NCBI RefSeq assembly: GCF_004359505.1
Contig: NZ_SCWE01000002.1
Coordinates: 186,001 to 250,000 of the forward strand
DNA from: Macrococcus hajekii
Lineage (GTDB): Bacteria > Bacillota > Bacilli > Staphylococcales > Staphylococcaceae
Reading direction: 5' to 3'
Length of the DNA: 64,000 nt
Part shown: piece after piece, positions 18,798 to 28,070 of the stretch
Layout of the letters: every line of letters begins with the position of its first letter
Numbering within the stretch: the first letter of the stretch is position 1
Made by a program: the position numbers and the translations under genes
Notes under the pieces: generated by a model
What the model saw: only the letters and a program-made list of their open reading frames with translations
The model's database searches: none
Told to the model about the DNA's origin: nothing

Positions 18798-19301
18798 TCA
18801 ACCATATATTTTAGTATTCACCGCTTCCAGTAATATATCTTCATCCTTGATTTTGAAGACTTTTTCCGCCATCGGAAAGAGCACACTTTCTTCTTTGTAC
18901 ATATGTACCATCAGAATTTCGTAACCTTCATTCAAGTCCTTTAATATCAATTTCATCTGTTCTACTGACATATCCACTGAAGGATGTGTCATAAAATGAG
19001 TGAAATACTGATTCATTTCATCATGCTCTGCTTCAATCGTCACAACAGGTCCTTGGTTTGTACCCACATAAGCACCAAGTATCGGAAAGAAAAACTTCTC
19101 TTCTTTCTGCTGATGCTTATCAAGAACAGGCATAAAATCTACCATTAAGTCTTTAATTTTCTTCATCTGCAGTCTTAACGGCATCTCTGCATCCATTTGA
19201 CTCGCTGCATAAAGTTCTGTAAACCATTCCTGCATCAAGTGTCTGATGAGGAGATGTTCATTTTCAAGAATACGTAATGCTTTCATCTTAGTATTAAACA
19301 T
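18798..19301 (-). CDS. Hemerythrin HHE domain protein linked to nreABC
   Basis: The 167-residue helical protein carries the iron-ligand pattern of hemerythrin-like proteins: HLLIRHLM near residue 16, HQQKEEKFFFP near residue 62, EAEHDEM near residue 89 and HMYKEESVLFP near residue 133. Such proteins bind a di-iron centre and sense or buffer O2 or NO, or repair iron centres. It begins 13 bases after nreC on the same strand, with AGAAGGT upstream, so it is almost certainly in the nre operon. Its exact role is inference: oxygen or NO handling for the oxygen-labile NreB cluster is possible. Confidence 0.8.
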   Translation of the reverse strand: MFNTKMKALRILENEHLLIRHLMQEWFTELYAASQMDAEMPLRLQMKKIKDLMVDFMPVLDKHQQKEEKFFFPILGAYVGTNQGPVVTIEAEHDEMNQYFTHFMTHPSVDMSVEQMKLILKDLNEGYEILMVHMYKEESVLFPMAEKVFKIKDEDILLEAVNTKIYG

Positions 19302-19314
19302 TATTATACCTTCT

Positions 19315-19962
19315 TTAGAAATCCAGTAATTTTTTCTTCATGGCATATTCAACAAGTTCCGGTCTTGATTTGAGCTCCAGTTTATCCATAATTCTTGCTT
19401 TATGTGCTTCAACAGTCTTAACAGAGATAAAAAGCATCTCAGAAATCTCCTTATTGCCATAGCCTTTCGCAATAAGTGGCAGTATTTCCAGCTCTCTTTT
19501 GGATAAAATCTTAAAAGGATCATTAGTCGCGCTTGCATTACCATGTGTAATGAGTTCATTGACAAGCGACGTCGCCATCTTAGGATCAATATAAGTATCA
19601 CCTGAATAAACGGTTCGCACTGCTTGCAGCAGCTCCTCGTCAGGTGCATTTTTCAGGATATAGCCATTCGCACCGTTGCGCAGCACGTGGAAAAGGTATT
19701 CCTCATCATCATACATCGTCAAAATCAGAATGCGCGTTTCGGGGAAATCCTCTTTAATCTTTCCTGTTGCAATTAATCCTGACTCACCGGGCGGCATACT
19801 TAAATCCAGAATCAGAACGTCAGGTCTATGCTTCGCTACTTTCTGATATGCTTCGATACCATCTGCAGCAGTTGCCACTACTTCCATATCAGGCTGATAG
19901 TTCAGTATCATCGAAAAACCTGAACGAACTACTGCGTGATCATCTGCAATTATAACTTTCAT
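19315..19962 (-). CDS. nreC: Oxygen/nitrate response regulator NreC
   Basis: NreC is a NarL/LuxR-type response regulator that, when phosphorylated by NreB, activates nitrate and nitrite reductase genes. The receiver domain has [10 protein letters not shown] at the start and the phospho-acceptor Asp53 in [10 protein letters not shown]. The C-terminal LuxR helix-turn-helix includes [19 protein letters not shown] and [16 protein letters not shown] use the ATG two codons after an in-frame GTG because AGGAGGG is five bases before it. It starts just after the nreB stop. Confidence 0.95.
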   Translation of the reverse strand: MKVIIADDHAVVRSGFSMILNYQPDMEVVATAADGIEAYQKVAKHRPDVLILDLSMPPGESGLIATGKIKEDFPETRILILTMYDDEEYLFHVLRNGANGYILKNAPDEELLQAVRTVYSGDTYIDPKMATSLVNELITHGNASATNDPFKILSKRELEILPLIAKGYGNKEISEMLFISVKTVEAHKARIMDKLELKSRPELVEYAMKKKLLDF

Positions 19963-19964
19963 AC

Positions 19965-20987
19965 TCACCCTCCTATCGGAATGGTCAGCGTCACTTGCGT
20001 CCCTCTTCCCGCTTCGCTATTAATGTTCACTGTTCCCCCTACAATCTCTGCCCGCTCCTGCATACCGAATAGACCGAGACCTGTTCCTTTCGGCGGAGAG
20101 CTGATATCAAAACCTTTGCCCTGGTCCGCGATTTCTACTGTCAGTTCATCCTTGTCATAAGCAATGTTAATGTAGACTTCATCAGTTTCCGCGTATTTCA
20201 TGGCATTCAGAATTGCCTCCTGTGTCACACGGTAGACAACCGTTTCTATTTCACTATCAAAGCGACGTCCTTCTAAATTTGAAAGCATCTCCACTTCCAG
20301 TCCGTAATTTTTTTCAAGCTGACGGAAATGAGAGCGGAATGCTGCTTCAAGACCGAAGTCGTCCAGTGATGAGGGGCGTAACTCAAGAGATAGATTACGA
20401 ATATCATCAATGAGTCGCGTCATCGTCCCTTCCATCAGCTGTGTATGCTTCGACAGTTCCTCGTCAGTTTTATATTTGAGCAGACGGAAATCCACGACAA
20501 CGTTAAGCAGTTCCTGCACTACGCTGTCGTGAAGTTCACGTGATATACGTTTCCGTTCGCTCTCCTGTGTACTGATAATCTTCTGCGTCAGCGTCTTCTG
20601 ATGATGAATCGCCTGAGTGCGAAGCTGAGGTGAGACATCCTGCATACTGAGCACTTTGATTTTCTCCTCACCTGCCATCTCAACATATGACGCTGAATAC
20701 GGAACTGTATTGCCCTCCTTATCCTTCATGAATACTTGAAACGTTTCATTCTGAAGTTTCTGGTTGTGAGTAAAACAGTTGATGCATGTCATCTTCTCAC
20801 TCTCATTAGTGAATCCCTGACAGTAAGTACACAGTGCATCAGTAATCTGACTGACGTTTTCTCCAGTCGTCAAAACTTTTTGAGCTGCATGGTTCATATA
20901 AAGAATATGATTATGTTTATCCAGAAAGATAATCATATCAGATGATTCTTCGAAGTATTGCAGCATCCATTTATCCAGGTTGACCAC
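19965..20987 (-). CDS. nreB: Oxygen-sensing histidine kinase NreB
   Basis: NreB is a cytosolic kinase whose PAS domain holds an oxygen-labile 4Fe-4S cluster; loss of the cluster in air stops autophosphorylation. The four cluster cysteines are C53, C56, C68 and C71 (CTYCQGF and TCINCF). The phosphorylated His is in [10 protein letters not shown] (H153), followed by the HATPase domain with N-box NAMKYAE and [14 protein letters not shown]. The start is uncertain. I chose the GTG at 20987 (340 residues) because of an upstream GGAGAGG; an ATG at 20999 or a TTG at 21020 are alternatives. The start overlaps nreA. Confidence 0.92.
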   Translation of the reverse strand: MVNLDKWMLQYFEESSDMIIFLDKHNHILYMNHAAQKVLTTGENVSQITDALCTYCQGFTNESEKMTCINCFTHNQKLQNETFQVFMKDKEGNTVPYSASYVEMAGEEKIKVLSMQDVSPQLRTQAIHHQKTLTQKIISTQESERKRISRELHDSVVQELLNVVVDFRLLKYKTDEELSKHTQLMEGTMTRLIDDIRNLSLELRPSSLDDFGLEAAFRSHFRQLEKNYGLEVEMLSNLEGRRFDSEIETVVYRVTQEAILNAMKYAETDEVYINIAYDKDELTVEIADQGKGFDISSPPKGTGLGLFGMQERAEIVGGTVNINSEAGRGTQVTLTIPIGG

Positions 20988-21435
20988 AGTTGAACACATC
21001 CTCTCCATAAAAAGGACCAAAACCTGCTGCTAAGTTCAGATCAACTAACTGCTGTATATTGTCAGCAAGCGGTCTGTTTTCACGATTCCCTAATAATAAT
21101 ACCCCTGCTACTCTATTATACTTCCAAAGAGGGACAGCAATAAAGCTCGTCAACTTTTCAGAACGGATAATCGGGTAATTAAATCGGTCATCCGGGAATG
21201 TGTGTGCATCAATGTGATGCTCTAACCATGCTCGCCCTGATTTCATAACGGATCCGGCAATCCCTTTTCCGCGCTGCAGGTGGATGCGCTGGTAACGTTC
21301 ATTATCTGCTCCAGACACATGCAGCCAGCGAATATCATCTTGTACAGCCAGATCGGAAGGCATCGCGATACCAGCAAAATCTACTCGCAATGATTGTCTC
21401 AGTTCATACAAATGCTGCTGATAATCAAATGGCAT
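20971..21435 (-). CDS. nreA: Nitrate-sensing GAF protein NreA
   Basis: NreA is a small GAF-domain nitrate receptor that holds NreB inactive when nitrate is absent, completing the NreABC sensory system. The 154-residue protein is a single GAF domain with RGKGIAGSVMKSGRAW, PIIRSEKLTSFIAVPLW and VAGVLLLGNRENRP. The start is preceded by GGAGG. It overlaps nreB and is about 20 bases downstream of narI, so narGHJI and nreABC probably form one long unit. Confidence 0.92.
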   Translation of the reverse strand: MPFDYQQHLYELRQSLRVDFAGIAMPSDLAVQDDIRWLHVSGADNERYQRIHLQRGKGIAGSVMKSGRAWLEHHIDAHTFPDDRFNYPIIRSEKLTSFIAVPLWKYNRVAGVLLLGNRENRPLADNIQQLVDLNLAAGFGPFYGEDVFNCGQPG

Positions 21436-21453
21436 CCTCTGCCTCCTCTCTTT

Positions 21454-22131
21454 CTATACTTTATGTTTACGATAAAGTATATGACTACGTCCTACATAAT
21501 TAACCGGCACACTCCAGACATGCACGAGACGTGTAAATGGCCATAATGCAAAAATCAGAAAACCTGTCAGTACATGCAATTTGAAAGCCCACGGAACATC
21601 TATCATATAGCTTGCTTCTGGTCGAAGGGCCAGGAGTCCACGGAACCAGACTGAGATAGTCTGACGATAGTCGAAGTGTGGTAATGATGCATTCGTTACA
21701 ATCGTAGAATAACATCCAATAAATACAATAAATAGTAATAAGATATTGACTAATATATCAGATAACGAACTGAGTTTCCTAACATTTTCGTTTGTGATAC
21801 GACGTGCAGTGAGTAATAACATCCCAATCAATGTGACAATCCCAAAAATACTGCCGACGTAAACAGCACCGATATGGTACAGGTGATCACTGACACCTAT
21901 TGCACGCAGCCAGTTTGCCGGTATACCGAGACCGACGACATGTCCCAGTATAACGGGAATAATACCTAAGTGAAACAGTAAACTGCCCCACATTAAACTT
22001 TTTTTCTCGATAAATTCACTGGACTTAGCTGTCCATGAGAACTGGTCATACTTAAAACGAAAAAGATGACCGATGATAAAAATAGCAATACAAGCGTACG
22101 GAAAAATGACCCATATAAATTGATCAAGCAT
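21454..22131 (-). CDS. narI: Respiratory nitrate reductase gamma subunit (cytochrome b)
   Basis: NarI is the membrane anchor that oxidises menaquinol and passes electrons through two b haems to NarH. The 225-residue protein has five predicted helices and conserved haem-ligand histidines (FHLGIIPVILGHVVG and KLHVLTGFLIFALWPFTRLVHVWS). It overlaps narJ by eight bases and has GTGGAA before its ATG. Confidence 0.95.
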   Translation of the reverse strand: MLDQFIWVIFPYACIAIFIIGHLFRFKYDQFSWTAKSSEFIEKKSLMWGSLLFHLGIIPVILGHVVGLGIPANWLRAIGVSDHLYHIGAVYVGSIFGIVTLIGMLLLTARRITNENVRKLSSLSDILVNILLLFIVFIGCYSTIVTNASLPHFDYRQTISVWFRGLLALRPEASYMIDVPWAFKLHVLTGFLIFALWPFTRLVHVWSVPVNYVGRSHILYRKHKV

Positions 22132-22693
22132 GCGTTTCCACTCCCTCTTTCAAGCACGCTTTACATGTTTCACGTATCGCGAGCACAAGGTTATAATACG
22201 GACTGCTAATAGCTTCAAGCGATTGAAGCAGATTATAAGTACCATCTTCAATGACCATCAGTACTAGATTCATACTCTCCTCAGCACGATCATCATCACG
22301 CCAGTCAGCAGCATAAATAAATTCACACATGAGCGGCAGAAAATCTGACAGTTCAGACGATGGCATTTCAAGACCGAACATCTCATACAGTACTTTCAGA
22401 CGTGCCAGCATCTGCCCACGCTCCTTTTTATCCTGGAATTTGACGAATGTCATATATAAGGTCGTCTTCTGTTCGAAGTCGAACGTGTGCGTATAAACTT
22501 CCTGAATCTCTGACAGACTGATTTCATGCATGTCCTTCCAGTACTGGTTCACGGCTTCATATGCAGGATGCTCCGGTGAAAAGACACCCTCAAATTCACG
22601 AGGGTGAAAATTTAACTTCTCAGGGTAAATCAACTGGTGGCTGAAAAATCCAAATGACTTCTTATATTGGTAGAGTTTATTTAAATCAATCAC
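22124..22693 (-). CDS. narJ: Nitrate reductase assembly chaperone NarJ
   Basis: NarJ is a dedicated chaperone that guides molybdenum-cofactor insertion into NarG before membrane attachment; it is not part of the final enzyme. The frame stays open into narH, but the GTG at 22693 follows GGAGG by eight bases and gives 189 residues, the usual length, starting with IDLNKLYQYKKSFGFFSHQL. It then overlaps the narH stop by eight bases. LSDFLPLMCEFIYAAD is a typical TorD/NarJ family stretch. Confidence 0.92.
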   Translation of the reverse strand: MIDLNKLYQYKKSFGFFSHQLIYPEKLNFHPREFEGVFSPEHPAYEAVNQYWKDMHEISLSEIQEVYTHTFDFEQKTTLYMTFVKFQDKKERGQMLARLKVLYEMFGLEMPSSELSDFLPLMCEFIYAADWRDDDRAEESMNLVLMVIEDGTYNLLQSLEAISSPYYNLVLAIRETCKACLKEGVETHA

Positions 22694-24236
22694 GCCAGAT
22701 GCCTCCGTAGAAGTTATCTTCATAGACTTCTTTTCCGGATTTGCCGACAGCGACTGGTCCACAACCGTCACAATCAGCTCCAAAGTTATCACTTGTATAA
22801 CCCTCGCCACCTTGAGCGCTATATGTGTTAACGTATCCTTCTTTATGAGAAGTCGGAATTACAAAACGGTCTTCATGCTTCGCAATAGCAAGCAGACGAT
22901 ACATCATCTTGATCTGTTCAGCTGACATACCGACACGGCCCAGCTTCGTCATATCAAACTCCTTACCGCTTGATGCTGCACGCATATAGCTGCGCATCAT
23001 CGCCATACGTTGAAGTGCTTCTTTAACAGTTTTTGTATCGCCCGCTGTCAGCATATTTGCTAAGTACTGGATTGGCAGACGCATTTCTTCAATTGCAGGG
23101 AAAATCATATCCGGATTTCTGATAGAGTCTTTACCTTCGAAGTAGTTCATAATCGGGCTGAGCGGTGGGCAGTACCACACCATTGGCAATGTACGGTATT
23201 CAGGATGTAATGGGAATGCAAGTTTATATTCGATTGCCAGTTTATAGACGGGTGAATTCTGTGCTGCTTCAATCCAGTCCTGTGCAATACCATCACGTTC
23301 AGCCTGAGCGATCACTTCTGGATCATTTGGATCTAAGAAGAGATCAAGCTGAGATTGATATAAATCCTGTTCATCAGTCACTGATGCCGCTTCAAGTACT
23401 CTATCTGCATCATATAACATGACGCCCAGATAACGCATACGACCTGTACATGTCTCTGAACAGACAGTCGGTAATCCTGCTTCTACACGCGGGAAACAGA
23501 AGGTACATTTTTCAGCTTTGTTTGTTTTCCAGTTGAAGTAAACTTTTTTGTAAGGACAACCGGTCATACAGTATCTCCAGCCACGACATGCATCCTGGTC
23601 AACTAACACGATACCATCTTCATCACGTTTGTACATTGCACCTGATGGACAGCTTGCGACGCAGGCAGGGTTCAGACAGTGTTCACACAGACGAGGTAAG
23701 TACATCATAAATGACTGTTCGAAGTTGAATTTGATTTCTTCTTCGATTTTTTCGATATTCGGATCAGTCGGTCCTGTAATATGAGCACCCGCTAAATCAT
23801 CCTCCCAGTTCGGACCCCATTCCAGATTCATCTTTTTACCTGTAATGATGGATTCCGCTTTTGCGACTGGAGAGTGCTTTGATTCTTTAGCAGTGGTTAA
23901 ATGACGATAGTTATAAGTCCACGGCTCATAATAATCCTTCATTTCCGGCATATCTGGATTATAGAAGATTTTACCTAAAGCGATCTTAGATAATTTTGAA
24001 CCTGACTTCAGTTCAAGTCTGCCGTTACGACCGAGGCGCCAGCCCCCTTTATATTGTTCCTGATCTTCCCAGCGTTTCGGATAACCGATACCTGGTTTCG
24101 TTTCTACGTTATTGAACCACATGTATTCGGCACCCGGACGGTTCGTCCAGGTACTTTTACAGGTCACACTACATGTATGACAGCCGATACATTTGTCTAA
24201 ATTCAGAACCATTGCAACTTGCGCTTTAATCTTCAA
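22686..24236 (-). CDS. narH: Respiratory nitrate reductase beta subunit
   Basis: NarH is the iron-sulfur electron-transfer subunit between NarI and NarG. Cysteine clusters are visible: CIGCHTCSVTCK near residue 16, CEHCLNPACVASCPSG, CRGWRYCMTGCPYKK and CTFCFPRVEAGLPTVCSETC. The CRGW motif is the three-iron-cluster variant of NarH. The start is TTG with an ideal AAGGAGG nine bases before it, lying inside the end of narG. The protein of 516 residues matches family length. Confidence 0.97.
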   Translation of the reverse strand: MKIKAQVAMVLNLDKCIGCHTCSVTCKSTWTNRPGAEYMWFNNVETKPGIGYPKRWEDQEQYKGGWRLGRNGRLELKSGSKLSKIALGKIFYNPDMPEMKDYYEPWTYNYRHLTTAKESKHSPVAKAESIITGKKMNLEWGPNWEDDLAGAHITGPTDPNIEKIEEEIKFNFEQSFMMYLPRLCEHCLNPACVASCPSGAMYKRDEDGIVLVDQDACRGWRYCMTGCPYKKVYFNWKTNKAEKCTFCFPRVEAGLPTVCSETCTGRMRYLGVMLYDADRVLEAASVTDEQDLYQSQLDLFLDPNDPEVIAQAERDGIAQDWIEAAQNSPVYKLAIEYKLAFPLHPEYRTLPMVWYCPPLSPIMNYFEGKDSIRNPDMIFPAIEEMRLPIQYLANMLTAGDTKTVKEALQRMAMMRSYMRAASSGKEFDMTKLGRVGMSAEQIKMMYRLLAIAKHEDRFVIPTSHKEGYVNTYSAQGGEGYTSDNFGADCDGCGPVAVGKSGKEVYEDNFYGGIWRD

Positions 24237-27200
24237 GCCAGTCGACCTCCTTCATCTTCCGTACTGCTACGTATACGTCACGCTGGTTACCGATCGGTCC
24301 ATAGTAATTAAATCCGTAGCTGATTTGTGCATAACCGCCCACTAACTGAGTCGGTTTCAAGTGAATACGTGTCGGTGCATTGTGTGATCCACCACGTGTA
24401 TCTGTAATTTCTGAGCCTGGTGTTTCGATATGTTTATCCTGGGCATGATACATGAACATCGTACCGCGCGGCATACGGTGAGAGACGACAGCACGTGCTG
24501 TTACGAGTCCGTTACGGTTGTATACTTCAAGCCAGTCGTTGTCATTAATATCATTTTCGGCTGCGTCATCATTATTCATCCAGACAGTTGGACCTCCGCG
24601 GAACAATGTCAGCATATGCAGGTTATCCTGATAAGTTGAATGGATATTCCACTTACCGTGAGGTGTTAAGTATCGAAGGACTAAGCTGTCGACGCCACCT
24701 TTGATCTGTTTATCTTTTGTACCGAAGACCATTGGCGGTAATGTCGGTTTATAGACCGGTAATGCCTCGCCGAACTGCTGGAACACTTCATGATCAATGT
24801 AATAACTTTGACGACCTGTTAATGTTCTGAACGGTACGAGACGTTCTATATTTGTTGTGAATGGTGAGTAACGCTGACCATCTTTGTTGGAACCTGGGAA
24901 GACGGCTGTCGGAATCACTTCTCGCGGTTGTGCAGTAATATTACTAAAAGTAATCTTCTCTGCTGCACGTTCTGCAGAGATATCTTTTAACTTCATACCT
25001 GTCTGCTCTTCTAAGTTCTCATATGATTTCTGAGAAACTTTACCATTCGTTGCAGAAGAGACATTTAAGATCACATCAGCTACACGGCGTGCTGTATCAA
25101 TTTTCGGCAGACCATTTTTCACCGTATCATCATAGTAAGTACCGACCATTGATTTCAGTTCGTTATACTGTTCTTTAACGCTGAATGCCACACCATGCGC
25201 CCCTACTTTTCCACTCTCAAGAAGTGGACCTACTGAAATATACTTATTGTATACATCTGTATAAGTTCGGTCGACAACAGCAAATCCCGGCATTGTTTTG
25301 CCTGGCACTGCTTCTACCTCACCTTTTGTCCAGTCACGCACTTTACCCATCGGTGTTGCAATTTCTTGAATAGAGTCATGTGCAAGAGGTGACGTCACGA
25401 CATCCTTGAAGGTACCTGGCAAGTGGCGTTCAGCCATCTCAGAGAAGGTCTTCGCGATTGATTTATAAATATCCCAGTCACTACGTGATTCCCATAGTGG
25501 ATCTACCGCTGGATTAAACGGGTGAACGAATGGGTGCATATCAGTAGATGAGATATCATGTTTTTCATACCACGTAGCAGCCGGTAGTACAACATCCGCA
25601 TAGAGCGGTGTAGCAGTCATACGGAAATCCAGTGCAACAAGTAAGTCCAGTTTACCTTCAGTATCTTCACGCCATACAATTTCTTCTGGTCTTTCTGTCT
25701 CATTCGGCTCAGCAAGAAGACCGTGCTTTGTGCCCAGTAAATGCTTCATGAAATATTCCTGACCTTTAGCAGAACTTGAAATTAAATTAGAGCGCCATAC
25801 AAATAAGGTCTTAGGATGGTTTTTCTTATTGTCAGGATCTTCAACTGCGAATTTTGTTTCACGTGAAGCGACGCTATCTACTGCACGTTTTAATATCGCT
25901 TCGTTAGTGAATTCACCTGCATCACGCGCTTCCTCACCAAACAATAAACTGTTCTTATCGAACTGTGGATATGAAGGGAGCCAGCCTAGACGAGCTGCTG
26001 TAACGTTATAATCAGCTGGATGCTGATGCTTTACATTTTCTGCAAGTGGAGATGTCAGCATATCGACACCTGTTTCTTCATACTTCCACTGATCTGTTGC
26101 GAAATAATACCAGCTTGTCGCATTCTGAAGACGTGGAGGTCCCTGCCAGTCTTTAGCAAAGGCAATGGTTGACCAGCCTTCAATCGGACGACATTTTTCC
26201 TGTCCAACGTAATGCGCCCAGCCACCACCGTTCACACCTTGGGTCGCACATAACGTCACTAAGTTCAGAACTGAACGATAAATCGTATCTGAGTTGAACC
26301 AGTGATTGATACCTGCCCCCATAATGATCATGGAACGTCCGCCTGTATCGATTGCATTCTGTGCAAACTCACGCGCAATCTGCACGATGATTGAAGCTTT
26401 AACGCCCGCAACATGCTCCTGCCATGCAGGTGTATAAATACTTTCTGGATCATCGTATCCTTTTGCTTCTAACGCAGTGTTATATCGGTTAATACCGTAC
26501 TGCGCAATCATCAGATCATAAATAGTTGTATAGTAAACTGTTTCACCATTCTGCAGCGTTGCTTTTTTAGCTGCAATCGGACGTTTAAAAGTACCATTGC
26601 CTGCATTGTCGAAGAAGGGGAATGCCATTTCAATGACTTCAGCCTGCTCATCTTTAATTGACAGTGCTGGGTCAATCTTCGTACCATCCGGTGTCTCCAG
26701 TTTTAAGTTCCATTTCACATCTTTTTCCCAGCGTTGTCCCATCGTTCCGTTCGGCACAACAATCTTACTTGATAGTGAATCATAAACGACAGGTTTCCAT
26801 TCGCTATGTTCTGATGTGTCACCGAAATCACTTGAGCGAAGGAATCGCCCTGCTTTTAATGTATCTTCATGCTGATCCAGACGAATGAGGAACGGCATAT
26901 CTGTATATTGTTTTGCATAGTTGATAAACATCGGTTCCTGGCGTTGCTCATAAAACTCATCCAGAATGACATGAGTCATTGCCTGTGCAACCGCCGCATC
27001 CGTACCCGGATGAGGTGCCAACCAGTTATCTGCAAATTTCACGTTCTCAGCATAGTCTGGTGCAACTGACACTACTTTTGTTCCTTTATAACGGACTTCA
27101 GTCATAAAGTGAGCATCTGGTGTTCGAGTCAGAGGGACGTTCGAACCCCACATAATAATGTAACCTGAGTTATACCAGTCACTGGATTCCGGTACATCTG

Positions 27201-27900
27201 TCTGTTCACCCCAGATTTGCGGTGACGCAGGAGGTAGATCGGCATACCAGTCATAGAACGACAGCATTTCCCCGCCAAGTAATGAAATAAAACGAGCGCC
27301 TGATGCGTAAGAGATCATACTCATCGCAGGAATCGGTGTAAAACCTGCAATACGGTCAGGACCGAATTTCTTAATCGTATAAATAAGCTGGGCAGCGATT
27401 AACTGAGTGACCTGGCGCCAGTTAACACGGACATGCCCACCCATACCACGAGCCTGTTTATAGCTGCGTGCTTTTTCTTCATCTTCTACAATTGATTGCC
27501 ACGCGCGGACAGGGTCACCATATTCTTCCAGTGCATCCTGCCATAAACGCCATAATACACCTCGTACATACGGGAACTTGATGCGTAACGGGCTATATTC
27601 ATACCATGAGAATGAAGCACCACGTGGACATCCACGAGGTTCAAATTCTGGCATATCCGGACCACATGACGGGTAATCAATCTGCTGATTTTCCCATGTG
27701 ATAATACCGTTTTTAACGAATACTTTCCATGAACATGAACCTGTACAGTTGACACCATGCGTTGTTCTGACTACTTTATCATGACTCCAGCGCTGACGAT
27801 AAACCTTTTCCCATTCACGACTTTTCTCTTCTAGTACTGACCAGTTTCCATTGAATCTTTCAGTTGGTTTAAAGAAACGTAACCCTGTTCCTATTGCCAT
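24226..27900 (-). CDS. narG: Respiratory nitrate reductase alpha subunit
   Basis: NarG contains the bis-MGD molybdenum centre that reduces nitrate to nitrite on the cytosolic side of the membrane complex NarGHI. The N-terminal FS0 cluster region has THGVNCTGSCSWKVFVKNG with one His and Cys ligands and PRGASFSWYEY. The protein of 1224 residues is full length with no interruption. The molybdenum-cofactor genes 10 kb away supply its cofactor. Its upstream region carries a strong Rex box and a TAGGG/CCCTG palindrome, and it is divergent from fdhD. It heads narGHJI-nreABC. Confidence 0.98.
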   Translation of the reverse strand: MAIGTGLRFFKPTERFNGNWSVLEEKSREWEKVYRQRWSHDKVVRTTHGVNCTGSCSWKVFVKNGIITWENQQIDYPSCGPDMPEFEPRGCPRGASFSWYEYSPLRIKFPYVRGVLWRLWQDALEEYGDPVRAWQSIVEDEEKARSYKQARGMGGHVRVNWRQVTQLIAAQLIYTIKKFGPDRIAGFTPIPAMSMISYASGARFISLLGGEMLSFYDWYADLPPASPQIWGEQTDVPESSDWYNSGYIIMWGSNVPLTRTPDAHFMTEVRYKGTKVVSVAPDYAENVKFADNWLAPHPGTDAAVAQAMTHVILDEFYEQRQEPMFINYAKQYTDMPFLIRLDQHEDTLKAGRFLRSSDFGDTSEHSEWKPVVYDSLSSKIVVPNGTMGQRWEKDVKWNLKLETPDGTKIDPALSIKDEQAEVIEMAFPFFDNAGNGTFKRPIAAKKATLQNGETVYYTTIYDLMIAQYGINRYNTALEAKGYDDPESIYTPAWQEHVAGVKASIIVQIAREFAQNAIDTGGRSMIIMGAGINHWFNSDTIYRSVLNLVTLCATQGVNGGGWAHYVGQEKCRPIEGWSTIAFAKDWQGPPRLQNATSWYYFATDQWKYEETGVDMLTSPLAENVKHQHPADYNVTAARLGWLPSYPQFDKNSLLFGEEARDAGEFTNEAILKRAVDSVASRETKFAVEDPDNKKNHPKTLFVWRSNLISSSAKGQEYFMKHLLGTKHGLLAEPNETERPEEIVWREDTEGKLDLLVALDFRMTATPLYADVVLPAATWYEKHDISSTDMHPFVHPFNPAVDPLWESRSDWDIYKSIAKTFSEMAERHLPGTFKDVVTSPLAHDSIQEIATPMGKVRDWTKGEVEAVPGKTMPGFAVVDRTYTDVYNKYISVGPLLESGKVGAHGVAFSVKEQYNELKSMVGTYYDDTVKNGLPKIDTARRVADVILNVSSATNGKVSQKSYENLEEQTGMKLKDISAERAAEKITFSNITAQPREVIPTAVFPGSNKDGQRYSPFTTNIERLVPFRTLTGRQSYYIDHEVFQQFGEALPVYKPTLPPMVFGTKDKQIKGGVDSLVLRYLTPHGKWNIHSTYQDNLHMLTLFRGGPTVWMNNDDAAENDINDNDWLEVYNRNGLVTARAVVSHRMPRGTMFMYHAQDKHIETPGSEITDTRGGSHNAPTRIHLKPTQLVGGYAQISYGFNYYGPIGNQRDVYVAVRKMKEVDWLED

Positions 27901-27942
27901 ATTTACAACTCCTTATAGACAGTTTAGTCCTCTTAAGCTATA

Positions 27943-27960
27943 TTATGAAACATTTCACAA
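27943..27960 (-). promoter_or_regulatory. Rex-binding site upstream of narG
   Basis: TTATGAAACATTTCACAA matches the Rex consensus TTGTGAAATATTTCACAA at 16 of 18 positions, on the AT-rich stretch where the narG -10 box must lie. Rex represses anaerobic genes when NADH is low, and nar genes are known Rex targets in S. aureus. Confidence 0.7.
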
Positions 27961-27991
27961 ACTAAACCTATCGGGGAAACGCCTATCGAAT

Positions 27992-28006
27992 TAGGGGGAT
28001 TCCCTG
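27992..28006. promoter_or_regulatory. GC-rich palindrome, candidate NreC site for narG
   Basis: TAGGGGGATTCCCTG has TAGGG and CCCTG arms around five bases and lies about 48 bases upstream of the Rex box centre. The narT region has the same order and nearly the same spacing. The NreC assignment is from memory of the reported TAGGG/CCCTA-type site. Confidence 0.5.
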
Positions 28007-28014
28007 AAAAATAA

Positions 28015-28045
28015 TTGATACGGCGCTATGGACATAGGTTATAAT
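28015..28045 (+). promoter_or_regulatory. Possible promoter of fdhD
   Basis: TTGATA (28015-28020) and TATAAT (28040-28045) are 19 bases apart, a little long. TATAAT lies 26 bases before the fdhD start codon. Confidence 0.4.
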
Positions 28046-28070
28046 AGAAGAAGTGAAGGGAGACACTCTT

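Noticed and set aside
22694-22810. Longer NarJ start inside narH
   Set aside because: GGAGG eight bases before GTG at 22693 and the normal NarJ length both favour the shorter protein.
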